Shown here piece after piece: positions 45,575-55,516 of a stretch of DNA of 64,000 nucleotides (positions are counted from its first letter, which is position 1; each line of letters starts with the position of its first letter). The position numbers and the translations under genes were made by a program. The DNA is from Lysobacter ciconiae (GTDB taxonomy: Bacteria; Pseudomonadota; Gammaproteobacteria; Xanthomonadales; Xanthomonadaceae). The DNA is taken from positions 558,001 to 622,000 of the forward strand of contig NZ_CP063656.1 in assembly GCF_015209725.1 (NCBI RefSeq), in the 5' to 3' direction. Under the pieces are notes generated by a model. The model was not told the DNA's origin. It worked only from the letters and a program-made list of their open reading frames with translations, and did not search any database.

Positions 45575-46522
45575 ATGAATCAGCCAGCCCATTCCCTCAC
45601 CCGTTTCCCAAAGCGCACCCCGGCCGCCGTGGCCGCGGCGATTCTTGCTGTGGCCTCGCTCACCGCCACCGCAGCGCCGCTGGATCACCACGGCATCAGC
45701 GTCGAGGTGGTCGGCGAAGGCACGCCGGTGCTGATGATTCCCGGCCTCAACAGTGGCGCGGACACGTGGCGCGAGACCTGCCATTCATTGCGCCAGCCGG
45801 CCGCTGATGGCGCCAGCGCCATGCCGATCCAATGCCACCTGGTCCAGTTGCCGGGCTTCGCCGGCCTGGCGCCGGTGGAGGGCGAGGACTTCCTTCCGGT
45901 GATGCGCGACGGGTTGCTGGACTACGTCGTCGAGCACGACCTGCAGGGGCTGACGGTGATCGGCCACAGCCTGGGCGGAACGCTGGCCCTGCAGATGGCG
46001 ATCAAGCAACCCGACGCGGTGGCCAGGCTGGTAATCGTCGACAGCCTGCCGTATTTCGCCGCCGCGCAGAATCCGGCCGCGACCGTGGCAACGACCAGAC
46101 CGATGGCCGAGCAGATGCGCGCCGGTATGCTGGCGCTGGATGAGACGATGTACTTCGCCCAGGCCGAGGCTTCGCTGCTGGGCATGACCCGGGCGCCGGA
46201 GCGGGTCGAGACGCTGAAGAAGTGGGGACGCGACAGCGACCGTGCGACCACCGCCCAGGCCATGTATGAGCTCATGACAACCGACCTGCGTGGTGAGCTC
46301 GGTGCCATCCGCGTGCCGACCCTGGTGCTGGGCAGCTGGGCAGCCTACAAACCCTACGGCGCGACCATCGAATCGACGCGGAAGATCTTTGCCGACCAGT
46401 ACGCCAGGTTGCCGAGCGCACGCATCGAGATGAGCCGGGGCGGCTACCACTTCCTGATGTGGGACGATCCGCAGTGGGTGCAGGCGCAGATACGCGGGTT
46501 TGTCTCGCCCTCGACCCCTTGA
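45575..46522 (+). CDS. Secreted alpha/beta hydrolase
   Basis: This 315-residue protein has a probable signal peptide or membrane anchor (about 15-34, ending in TATAAP). The alpha/beta hydrolase fold follows: oxyanion-region PGLNSGADTW, nucleophile elbow GHSLGG with S132, and a C-terminal histidine in GGYHFLMWD. A mobile cap region lies at about 165-230. The substrate is unknown; an esterase or related hydrolase is likely. The start follows a strong AAGGAG motif. It is directly followed by the sensor kinase gene, whose start lies close to its stop. Confidence 0.8.
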   Translation: MNQPAHSLTRFPKRTPAAVAAAILAVASLTATAAPLDHHGISVEVVGEGTPVLMIPGLNSGADTWRETCHSLRQPAADGASAMPIQCHLVQLPGFAGLAPVEGEDFLPVMRDGLLDYVVEHDLQGLTVIGHSLGGTLALQMAIKQPDAVARLVIVDSLPYFAAAQNPAATVATTRPMAEQMRAGMLALDETMYFAQAEASLLGMTRAPERVETLKKWGRDSDRATTAQAMYELMTTDLRGELGAIRVPTLVLGSWAAYKPYGATIESTRKIFADQYARLPSARIEMSRGGYHFLMWDDPQWVQAQIRGFVSPSTP

Positions 46523-46562
46523 TGCACCGAGGTGCGGGCGGTCCGCGCCGCCCGGCCTGAAC

Positions 46563-47612
46563 GTGGACAACGCCGTGGAAGATGCCTTGCCAACCCGCCG
46601 CTTCTGGATGCTCAACGCGCTCGCGTGGAGCGCCTACGTTGCATTGAGCCTGGGCATGGCCGCCGCGTTCTCGGCGATGTCGCCGGCGATGGTGCTGATC
46701 AGCGTATCGCTGGGCGTGCTGCTCTGGCTGGTCAGCGGCGCGATTCGCGCCCGGGCCGCGCGCTTGGGGTGGTGGGAGCGCGGCTTATGGGTATTGGCGA
46801 CGCGGCTGCTGGCGTCGGTGGTGATCGGGACGACGCTGGCGCAACTGGCGCTGGCGGCGATTCTGGTTCCCACGATCCTCCTGGGTTGGGTCGAGGTCGC
46901 CGGCGGCCTGTCGGCCTATCGCCCCGCCGCGACGCTGATGTACTGGACCAATACCGCGGTCGTGCTGGCGCTGTGGACCGGCCTCTGGGCCGGTGCCCAT
47001 TCGGTGCGCCAGGCGCGCCGGAGCGAGCTGGCGCGACTGCGCGCGGAGGCGCGCCACCATCTGCTGGAACGCGATGCGCTCAAGGCTCGGCTCAATCCGC
47101 ATTTCGTCTTCAACGCGCTCAACAACCTGCGCGCGCTGATCAACGAGGACCCGGCGCGTGCGCGCGAACTGGTCACCCGGCTGTCGAATACCCTGCGCCA
47201 TGCGCTGGAGCATTCCGGCGACACCGAGGCCACTGTCGCGCGCGAGCTCGAAGTGGTGGAGGACTATCTGGCGGTGGAGGCGGTCCACTATGAGGACCGG
47301 CTGCGCGTCGTGCGCCAGGTGCCGCCTGACACCCTGCAGGCCACACTGCCGGCGATGGCGCTGCAGCTGCTGGTGGAAAACGCGATCAAGCACGGCATCG
47401 CCGTCATTCCCGGTGGCGGCGAAATCACCATCGCCCTGCATCGCGCGGGACCGGCGCTGCACGTCACTGTCACCAATCCGGTCCCGCTGACCCGCGCCGC
47501 ACCCGGCCACGGCGTCGGGCTGGCCTACCTGCAGGCGCAACTCGGTGCAGGCACCGTCGACCTGCAACACAAGGGAGACACCATGGTCGCCAGCCTCGTG
47601 GTCCCGCAATGA
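46563..47612 (+). CDS. LytS/AlgZ-type sensor histidine kinase
   Basis: This 349-residue inner-membrane kinase has about four transmembrane segments (about 15-150), then a His_kinase domain. The phospho-accepting H180 lies in LNPHFVFNALNNLRALI, and the ATP-binding part has LLVENAIKHGI. The domain set is that of AlgZ/YehU. The start is uncertain: GTG at 46563 (used) or 46575, or TTG at 46500. Its last four bases (ATGA) overlap the response regulator gene, so the two are translationally coupled. The signal sensed is unknown. Confidence 0.85.
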   Translation: MDNAVEDALPTRRFWMLNALAWSAYVALSLGMAAAFSAMSPAMVLISVSLGVLLWLVSGAIRARAARLGWWERGLWVLATRLLASVVIGTTLAQLALAAILVPTILLGWVEVAGGLSAYRPAATLMYWTNTAVVLALWTGLWAGAHSVRQARRSELARLRAEARHHLLERDALKARLNPHFVFNALNNLRALINEDPARARELVTRLSNTLRHALEHSGDTEATVARELEVVEDYLAVEAVHYEDRLRVVRQVPPDTLQATLPAMALQLLVENAIKHGIAVIPGGGEITIALHRAGPALHVTVTNPVPLTRAAPGHGVGLAYLQAQLGAGTVDLQHKGDTMVASLVVPQ

Positions 47613-48352
47613 GCGGGCCGTTGCGGGTGCTCATCGTGGAGGATGCGCGGCTGGCGAGGCGCGAGCTGCGTACCTTGCTGGCCGAGTCTGCGGACGTCGA
47701 GTGCGTGGGCGAGGCCGAGGACGTTCCCGCCGCCCGCGAGGCGATCGCGCGTTTGCACCCCGACCTGATCCTGCTTGATATCCAGCTGCCCTCGGGCAGT
47801 GGCTTTGACGTGCTCGACGGCCTGGACCCGCTGCCGGCGGTGGTGTTCGTCACCGCCTACGACCAGTACGCGGTGCAGGCCTTTGAAGCCAATGCGCTCG
47901 ACTACCTGCTCAAGCCGGTCGCGGCGGCCCGCCTGGCGACCGCGTTAGACAAGGCCCGCGCCCAGATGGCCGAGCAGGACACGGCACGCGCGCCCGGGCG
48001 ACGCGGCACGGACCTGCTGGCGGCCCACGACCAGGTGTTCCTGCGTGACGGCGAGCGCTGCTGGTTTGTCGCCCTGGGCGAAATCCGCCGGATCGTGGTC
48101 GACGGCAACTACGCCCGGGTCTGGTTCCGCGACCAGGACGCCCTGCTGGCGCGCAGCCTCAGCGGGCTTGAAGCGCGCATGCAGCCCGGCCTGTTCTTCC
48201 GCGCCAACCGCAACACCCTGGTCAACCTGAGGATGGTCCGCACGGTGGAGCCGTCGGTCGCCGACGGCTATGACCTCGGCATGGACGATGGCAGCCAGGT
48301 GGAGGTGTCGCGGCGGCAGGCGCGGGAATTGCGCGAGCGGCTGGCGCTCTAG
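47609..48352 (+). CDS. LytTR-type response regulator (AlgR-like)
   Basis: This 247-residue cytoplasmic regulator has a receiver domain (about 5-118) with D57 in LILLDIQLP and K102, followed by a LytTR DNA-binding domain (about 140-245) recognised by FLRDGERCWFVAL, VDGNYARVWF and FFRANRNTLVN. It pairs with the upstream kinase, with which it overlaps by four bases. In pseudomonads the equivalent AlgZ/AlgR pair controls alginate and type IV pilus genes. Targets here are unknown. Confidence 0.9.
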   Translation: MSGPLRVLIVEDARLARRELRTLLAESADVECVGEAEDVPAAREAIARLHPDLILLDIQLPSGSGFDVLDGLDPLPAVVFVTAYDQYAVQAFEANALDYLLKPVAAARLATALDKARAQMAEQDTARAPGRRGTDLLAAHDQVFLRDGERCWFVALGEIRRIVVDGNYARVWFRDQDALLARSLSGLEARMQPGLFFRANRNTLVNLRMVRTVEPSVADGYDLGMDDGSQVEVSRRQARELRERLAL

Positions 48353-48484
48353 GCGCCGCGCTCCCGCTGATCGTCAGCGCGCCGGGTTGCCGCGCTGGAG
48401 CCGGCCGGAAACCGCAGGCGTTCCTCTGCAACCGCCCTGTGCAGCCGCTACCCTTGCCGGGTCTCCCGCCAACCCGTGTCGCGC

Positions 48485-49042
48485 ATGTCCATCGTCCTGA
48501 CCCCGTTTGCCGTCACCCGGCTGTTCCCGCGCACCCCGCGCGGCAACACCATCCAGGACTGCACGCCAGCGCAGTTCGAGCGCCACCTCAACGAGCACGA
48601 GCCGCTCAGGATCCTTGAGGGCTACGCGCCTTTCTGCAAGCTGCACGTGCACCGCAACTGGACGTCCACCCGCTGCCTGACCGCGCCGATCACCCAGGAC
48701 AACCGCCATCTGCTGCGGTCGGCGTACGAGGCGCGATCGCGCAAGGAACTGCCGGTGCTGGTGCGCTGGTTCGAGGGCCTCGAGGCGCCGGTGGCGGAGT
48801 ACCTGGTGGTGATCCTCTACAGCCGCGATCAGCTGGCGAAAGAAGGCACCGCGGTGGACGCGGACTGGGGAGTGGTCGGTTGCCTGTACACGATGACGCC
48901 GGAGGAAATCCCGATGGCGCCGATCACCATGCTGCGCAACGCGCTGGGCGTGGAGGAGGGTGGCTCGGGCGTGCCTCTGGACCGCGAGGCGTACCGGCTG
49001 GCGGTGGAGTTCTGGGACAACAACGCCAACTGGCGGCCGTGA
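48485..49042 (+). CDS. DUF3228-like hypothetical protein
   Basis: This 185-residue cytoplasmic protein has no signal or transmembrane segment. It shows a pattern I associate with DUF3228: TPFAVTRLFPRTPRGNTIQD near the N-terminus, a central VRWFEGLEAPVAEYLVVILYSRDQL, and the AVEFWDNNANW end. The family has no known function. An in-frame start at 48476 is possible. It is convergent with ahcY, whose terminator lies between them. The family name is from memory, so moderate confidence. Confidence 0.65.
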   Translation: MSIVLTPFAVTRLFPRTPRGNTIQDCTPAQFERHLNEHEPLRILEGYAPFCKLHVHRNWTSTRCLTAPITQDNRHLLRSAYEARSRKELPVLVRWFEGLEAPVAEYLVVILYSRDQLAKEGTAVDADWGVVGCLYTMTPEEIPMAPITMLRNALGVEEGGSGVPLDREAYRLAVEFWDNNANWRP

Positions 49043-49064
49043 CGTCAACGCGCGGCGGCGGCAA

Positions 49065-49092
49065 CAAAAAAACGGGCGCCGTGGGGCGCCCG
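49065..49092 (-). terminator. Terminator of ahcY
   Basis: On the reverse strand, CGGGCGCC and GGCGCCCG pair over a four-base loop and are followed by a run of about seven T residues (A-tract 49065-49072 on the forward strand). Confidence 0.85.
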
Positions 49093-49124
49093 TCTTGCAT
49101 GCAGTTCCGACCGATCCGGAACGA

Positions 49125-50585
<1,461 letters not shown>

Positions 50586-50650
50586 GGTCCAGCTCCGGTT
50601 CGAATCCCGCGGCACCGGTGCGGTGCGTCAAGCGGGGAGGGTGGTCGCAA

Positions 50651-50747
50651 CCGGGCGCCGTTGTAACGGACAGAAACCACGGATGGTCTCGATCGATCCT
50701 GCCAAGCCTGGCCGTCCTGATACGACGGTCGCAGCGCCCCTCGGCGG
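50651..50747 (-). promoter_or_regulatory. S-adenosylhomocysteine (SAH) riboswitch
   Basis: On the reverse strand the leader of ahcY reads CCGCCGAGGGGCGCTGCGACC, then CAGGCTTGG, and later ACAACGGCGCCCGG. These match the conserved blocks of the SAH riboswitch, including the GGGCGC / GCGCCC pairing expected for its pseudoknot. Known SAH riboswitches lie before ahcY in pseudomonads, xanthomonads and betaproteobacteria and turn expression on when SAH accumulates. The 3' block ends about 65 bases before the ahcY start. Confidence 0.85.
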
Positions 50748-50927
50748 ACCGCGCCATTGTAACGGCTTGTGACGAGGCTGGAACCGGGCGGCGGCGCATC
50801 GGGACTTCCTTCACTGGCCGGCCCTCAGCAACTGTGGGAGCTTGGCCGCCTCCGCCAAAGCCCCGGCCCCCCATCCGCCGCGCCGGGGCACCACGATCGG
50901 ATTCCACCTCCACCTCCCGGGATTTTC

Positions 50928-53426
50928 ATGACCAAACCCACGCGGCGCTCCTCCGCCATCGGCCTGTTGGCCGCCCTGCTGCCATTCGCACTGCTCACCC
51001 CGGCGCTGGCCCAGACCGCCTCGCTTGACGACCAGGCCGGCTACCAGCTGCCGGTGGACACCTTGCAGGCGCTGGTCGACGCGCCGCGCCAGCCGCAGGT
51101 CCGGCTGAGCCCGAACCGCGACTTTGCGACCTTGCTCGAGACCCCGGCGCTGCCGGGCATCGACGTGGTCGCGCAACCCGAGCTGAAGCTGGCCGGCACG
51201 CGGATCAACCCGCGCACCTATGCCAGCAGCGCATTCTCGTTCGGTTCGGACCTGCAGTTGCTCGACATCGCCAAGCGCCAGGAGCTGCCGGTCACCGGCC
51301 TGCCCGCGGACCTGAAGCTGGCGGCCCTCTCATGGGCGCCGGACCAAAAGCACATCGCCTTTACCCACGTCGACAACGCCTCCGGCCATGTCGAGTTGTG
51401 GCTCGTCGAGGTCGCCTCGCGCAAGGCGCACCGCCTGCTGCAACAACCCTTGAACGCGGTGGCCGGGACCGGTTTCGACTGGCTGCCCGACAGCCGCGGC
51501 CTGCTGGTGACGCTGCGCCCGCACGGCCAGGGAGCCGCGCCCAACGCCGACGGCGTCCCCGCCGGCCCCAGCATCCAGCAAACCGATCAGGGCGCCGCGG
51601 TGCGCTCGATCCGCACCTACCAGGACCTGCTGAATAACGAGCAGGACGCGGCGATCTTCGCCCACTACCTGACCAGCCAGCTCGCACGCGTGGACCTCGC
51701 CGGCAAGCTCACGTTGCTCGGCAAGCCCGACCTGCTCATCGGCGCATCGCCGTCGCCCGACGGCAGGCACCTGCTGGTGCAGACGGTGGAGCGTCCGTTC
51801 TCCTACCTGGTGCCGTTCTCGCGTTTCCCGCGCCGCATCGAAGTGCTCGACCGCGACGGAAAGCGACTTCATACCGTCGCCCGGCTGCCACTGGTGGAAG
51901 GACTGCCGACCGGCAACGACGCGGTCGCCACCGGCGTGCGCCGCATCTCCTGGCGCAGTGATGCGCCCGCCACCCTGGTCTGGGCCGAAGCCCAGGATGG
52001 CGGTGACCCGGCGCGCGACGCGGACGTGCGTGACGTCGTGTTCGCCCACTCCGCCCCATTCAGTGGCAAGCCGGTGGAACTGGCACGCCTCGGACTGCGC
52101 TATGCGGGCGCCACCTGGGGTCGCGACGACCTCGCGCTGGTCGACGAGTTCTGGTGGAAGACCCGCCAGACCCGGCAGTGGCGCATCGCCCCGGGACAGC
52201 CCGCGCAGGCGCCGGAGCTGATCTTCGATCGCTCCTACGAGGACCGCTACAACGACCCGGGTACCCCGGTGACGCGTCCCGACGACGCGGGGAACCAGCG
52301 CCTGGTGGTGTCCAGCGATGGCGGCAGCATCTTCCTGATGGGCGCCGGTGCCTCGGACGAGGGTGACCGGCCGTTCCTTGACCGCTTCAGTCTCGCCGAC
52401 AAGCAGGCCACGCGCCTGTTCCACTCGCAGGCGCCGTGGTACGAGGCCCCGGTGGCGATGCTGGATGACGACGGCAAACGCATCCTCAGCTCGCGCGAGT
52501 CGCCCAAACAGCCGGCCAACATCTACCTGCGCGAGCTGGGCGACGCGGACGCTGCGCCGGTCGCGCTGACCGACTTCCCGCATCCCACCCCGCAACTGCG
52601 CGACGTGCAGAAGGAGCAGATCCGCTACCAGCGCAAGGACGGCGTCGAGCTGACCGCCAACCTGTACCTGCCGCCGGGTTACGACGCCAAGCGCGACGGC
52701 CCGCTGCCAACCCTGCTGTGGGCCTACCCGCGCGAGTTCAAGTCCGCCGATGCGGCCAGCCAGGTGACCGGCTCGCCCTACCGCTTCAACGCGATCAGCT
52801 ACTGGGGACCGCTGCCTTTCCTGACCCGCGGCTACGCGGTGATGGACGGGCCGACCATGCCGATCGTCGGCGAGGGCGACCGCGAGCCCAACGACACCTA
52901 CCTGGAGCAACTGGTGGCCGGCGCCCAGGCGGCGGTGGACGAAGTCGTCCGCCGCGGCGTGGCCGACCGCAACCGGATGGCCATTGGCGGCCATTCCTAC
53001 GGTGCCTTCATGACCGCCAACCTGCTGGCGCATACCCGTCTGTTCAAGGCCGGCATCGCCCGCAGCGGCGCCTACAACCGCAGCCTGACGCCGTTTGGTT
53101 TCCAGGCCGAGGAGCGCAACTACTGGCAGGCGCAGGACACCTACATGCAGATGTCTCCGTTCAACTACGCGCACCAGATCAAGGACGCGCTGCTGATCAT
53201 CCACGGCGTGGACGACAACAACTCGGGCACCTTCCCGGTCCAGAGCGAGCGCCTGTTCGCGGCGATGAAGGGCCTGGGCGGCAATGCGCGGCTGGTGATG
53301 CTGCCCAACGAGTCGCACGGTTACCGCGCGCGTGAGTCGATCATGCACATGCTGGCCGAAGAGGATGCGTGGTTGGAGAAGTACGTGAAGCGCGCGGGCG
53401 ATGCCGAGGTGCGTGCGACGCCGTAG
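50928..53426 (+). CDS. Secreted S9 family prolyl oligopeptidase-type peptidase (glutamyl endopeptidase-like)
   Basis: This 832-residue protein has a signal peptide (cleaved near residue 28, PALAQ). A beta-propeller-like region spans about 60-590, and a C-terminal alpha/beta hydrolase peptidase domain follows. The catalytic triad is visible: S690 in GGHSYGAF, D763 in HGVDDNN and H797 in NESHGYRARE. The GHSYGAFMTANLLAHT block resembles the S9D group that includes plastid glutamyl endopeptidase. It probably degrades peptides in the periplasm, complementing the S46 enzymes. It is divergent from ahcY. Confidence 0.88.
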   Translation: MTKPTRRSSAIGLLAALLPFALLTPALAQTASLDDQAGYQLPVDTLQALVDAPRQPQVRLSPNRDFATLLETPALPGIDVVAQPELKLAGTRINPRTYASSAFSFGSDLQLLDIAKRQELPVTGLPADLKLAALSWAPDQKHIAFTHVDNASGHVELWLVEVASRKAHRLLQQPLNAVAGTGFDWLPDSRGLLVTLRPHGQGAAPNADGVPAGPSIQQTDQGAAVRSIRTYQDLLNNEQDAAIFAHYLTSQLARVDLAGKLTLLGKPDLLIGASPSPDGRHLLVQTVERPFSYLVPFSRFPRRIEVLDRDGKRLHTVARLPLVEGLPTGNDAVATGVRRISWRSDAPATLVWAEAQDGGDPARDADVRDVVFAHSAPFSGKPVELARLGLRYAGATWGRDDLALVDEFWWKTRQTRQWRIAPGQPAQAPELIFDRSYEDRYNDPGTPVTRPDDAGNQRLVVSSDGGSIFLMGAGASDEGDRPFLDRFSLADKQATRLFHSQAPWYEAPVAMLDDDGKRILSSRESPKQPANIYLRELGDADAAPVALTDFPHPTPQLRDVQKEQIRYQRKDGVELTANLYLPPGYDAKRDGPLPTLLWAYPREFKSADAASQVTGSPYRFNAISYWGPLPFLTRGYAVMDGPTMPIVGEGDREPNDTYLEQLVAGAQAAVDEVVRRGVADRNRMAIGGHSYGAFMTANLLAHTRLFKAGIARSGAYNRSLTPFGFQAEERNYWQAQDTYMQMSPFNYAHQIKDALLIIHGVDDNNSGTFPVQSERLFAAMKGLGGNARLVMLPNESHGYRARESIMHMLAEEDAWLEKYVKRAGDAEVRATP

Positions 53427-53472
53427 GTCTCATGCCGCGACCTTCGCATGGGAGCCGTGGAGGACATCGGAG

Positions 53473-53740
53473 GCGGGCGTGGATGCCCTTGGGCGTGAAT
53501 GTCCCCCGGCACCGGTGAAGCCGGTGCCTCCTCCTTTATTTCACACCCAAGGGCATCCACACCCGCTCCATCCAGCGTGGCGGTGGGTGCTGCAAACAAA
53601 AAACCGACTGCCGTGTTCCGACAGCGCGCCGCCGTGACCCGAATGCGTGGCCTGCAGGCCTTCGGGGCGAAGTAAAGGAGGAGGCCTCCGCCGCAGGCGG
53701 GGGCCGGGGGACATTCGCCCGGAAGGCCTGCAGGTCGCGC
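53473..53740 (+). repeat. Composite two-hairpin intergenic repeat, copy B
   Basis: Hairpin 1 has outer arms 53473-53493 and 53546-53566 (20 of 21 paired) with the same CACCGG/CCGGTG tip as copy A. Hairpin 2 has outer arms 53645-53663 and 53722-53740 (17 of 19 strictly paired, the two others G-U capable). The core GAATGTCCCCCGGC...GCCTCCTCCTTTATTTC occurs forward in hairpin 1 and reversed in hairpin 2. It fills the 355-base gap between the convergent S9 peptidase and SDR genes. Same orientation as copy A. Confidence 0.85.
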
Positions 53741-53781
53741 CCCCGGCCGACGACTTTTTTTGGCCCCGGCCCCCCGCAGCG

Positions 53782-55401
53782 TTACCAATCGGTCGGTTTG
53801 TAGTCCTTCAAAAACTGGCCCCACACATGGGTGCCTGTGTTGAAGCCGTCGATGATCGGATCCACGATCCGCGCCGCGCCGTCGATGATGTCCAGCGGCG
53901 GGTGGAAGCGCTCTTCCAGCGTTTTGCGTGCCGCCAGCTCGGCCGGATCCTCGTCGGTCACCCAGCCGGTGTCGACGCTGTTCATGTGGATGCCGTCGCC
54001 GTGGTAATCGGCGGCCGAGGTGCGCGTCATCATGTTCAGCGCGGCCTTGGCCATGTTGGTGTGGGGGTGCCGGGTCGTCTTGAAGTTCCGGTAGAACTGG
54101 CCCTCCACCGCCGAGACGTTGACGATGTGCCTGTCGCGGGTCGGTTCCTCGCCGTCGACCGTGCGCAGCATCAGCGGCTTGAGCCGGGCGTTGATCAGGA
54201 ACGGGGCGATGGCGTTGACCAGCTGGACTTCCAGCAACTCCACCGAGGGCACTTCGTGCATCTGCAGACGCCAGGAATTGCGTCCGCGCAGGTCCACCTG
54301 TTGCAGGTCCTGGTCCAGCCGGCCTTCCGGGAACAGGTGTTTCTGGCCCAGCAGTTCCTCGGCCAGCAGCGGCACCTGGGAGAGCTCAGCGGCACGCACG
54401 AGCCCGGCCATCTGGCTGCCGGTGTTTGCCATTTCCCCGCGTGCCGCCGCGGCCTGCACCGACGCGGTGGCCTCGCCGAGCAGGTCCTGGCTGCGCAGGC
54501 CCTCGTATCCGCCGATCAGCTGGCGCACCGCCTCGGGCGTATCGCGCAGCGCAGCGGTCTCGCCGGCCATCATGTGGGCGTAGAACTCCGGCGGACGGCG
54601 CACCGTCTGGCAGGCGTTGTTGATGATGAAGTCCAGCCGCGGCCGCGTCGCCACCAGCTCGGAACAGAAGGCTTCCACGCTGGGCGTATGGCGCAGGTCC
54701 AGGCCGAAGATCTCCAGCCGGTCCGACCACTGGCCAAAGTCCGGCTCCTGGGCGTAGCGTGCGGCCGAGTCGCGCGGGAAGCGGGTCGTCACGATCAAGC
54801 CGGCGCCGGCGCGCAGCAGTTTCAGGCCGGCCTGGTAGCCGATCTTGACCCGGCCACCGGTCAGCAGGGCGACCCGGCCGCTCAGGTCCGCCAGCTCGGT
54901 GCGTTTGTGGAAGTTGAACGCCGCGCACTCGGGGCACAGCTGGTCGTAGAAGTGGTGCACGCGCGTGTATTTCTGCTTGCACACGTAGCAGTGCAGCAAC
55001 TCGGGGGATTCCGTGCCGGCGGCGGCATCTGTTTGCGGCTGACCTTCCGGGCCGTGCGGCGGGAAGTAGTTCAGCGCCGTGAATACGGGCTTGCGGCGCA
55101 GGGCGCGGATGCCGGTCTGGTTCAGGACCTCGTCCGCGCGGCGGATGTTCTCGGCGTTGCGCTCGCGCTCCTGCGCCTTGAGCTTCTGCCGGCGCTGTCC
55201 AGGCTCGGGGTGATAGACCCTCGCCACTGCCTGGTGCAATCGGGAGCGGGCCGCTTTGGGCAGTTCGTCCAGCAGCGTGCGGTCGGCGGCCACCGCCTCG
55301 AGCAACTCCACTGCAACCTGCAGGCGCTCGGGCAGGGCGGTCGGTTGGGCGCTGTCGGTGGCAAGCGGCGGGGGTGGCAGGGTGGAGTCGGTGCTGGACA
55401 A
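53782..55401 (-). CDS. SDR-fold protein with N-terminal zinc-ribbon motif and atypical active site
   Basis: This is a 539-residue protein. An N-terminal helical, charged region (1-110) is followed by a CxxC...CxxC motif (C138, C141, C156, C159). A short-chain dehydrogenase-like domain begins with LLTGGRVKIGYQ (181-188) and has NNAC (261-264). The putative active-site serine is S430, and the lysine K452 lies in NMAKAAL, but the residue four before it, normally the catalytic Tyr, is T448. About 165 residues separate NNAC from S430, far more than in typical SDRs. The activity is unknown. It may be an oxidoreductase with an altered mechanism or a nucleotide-binding regulator. Confidence 0.8.
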   Translation of the reverse strand: MSSTDSTLPPPPLATDSAQPTALPERLQVAVELLEAVAADRTLLDELPKAARSRLHQAVARVYHPEPGQRRQKLKAQERERNAENIRRADEVLNQTGIRALRRKPVFTALNYFPPHGPEGQPQTDAAAGTESPELLHCYVCKQKYTRVHHFYDQLCPECAAFNFHKRTELADLSGRVALLTGGRVKIGYQAGLKLLRAGAGLIVTTRFPRDSAARYAQEPDFGQWSDRLEIFGLDLRHTPSVEAFCSELVATRPRLDFIINNACQTVRRPPEFYAHMMAGETAALRDTPEAVRQLIGGYEGLRSQDLLGEATASVQAAAARGEMANTGSQMAGLVRAAELSQVPLLAEELLGQKHLFPEGRLDQDLQQVDLRGRNSWRLQMHEVPSVELLEVQLVNAIAPFLINARLKPLMLRTVDGEEPTRDRHIVNVSAVEGQFYRNFKTTRHPHTNMAKAALNMMTRTSAADYHGDGIHMNSVDTGWVTDEDPAELAARKTLEERFHPPLDIIDGAARIVDPIIDGFNTGTHVWGQFLKDYKPTDW

Positions 55402-55516
55402 GATGATGGCTTTGATCGGGGCAAGACCACCAGTTTACCGGCCGCCGGCACGGGCGGCCCCCATGGATCACCCATTGCCGCGTCGAGCCCCCGCAGCGAC
55501 GCCGCGGGCACCCGGC

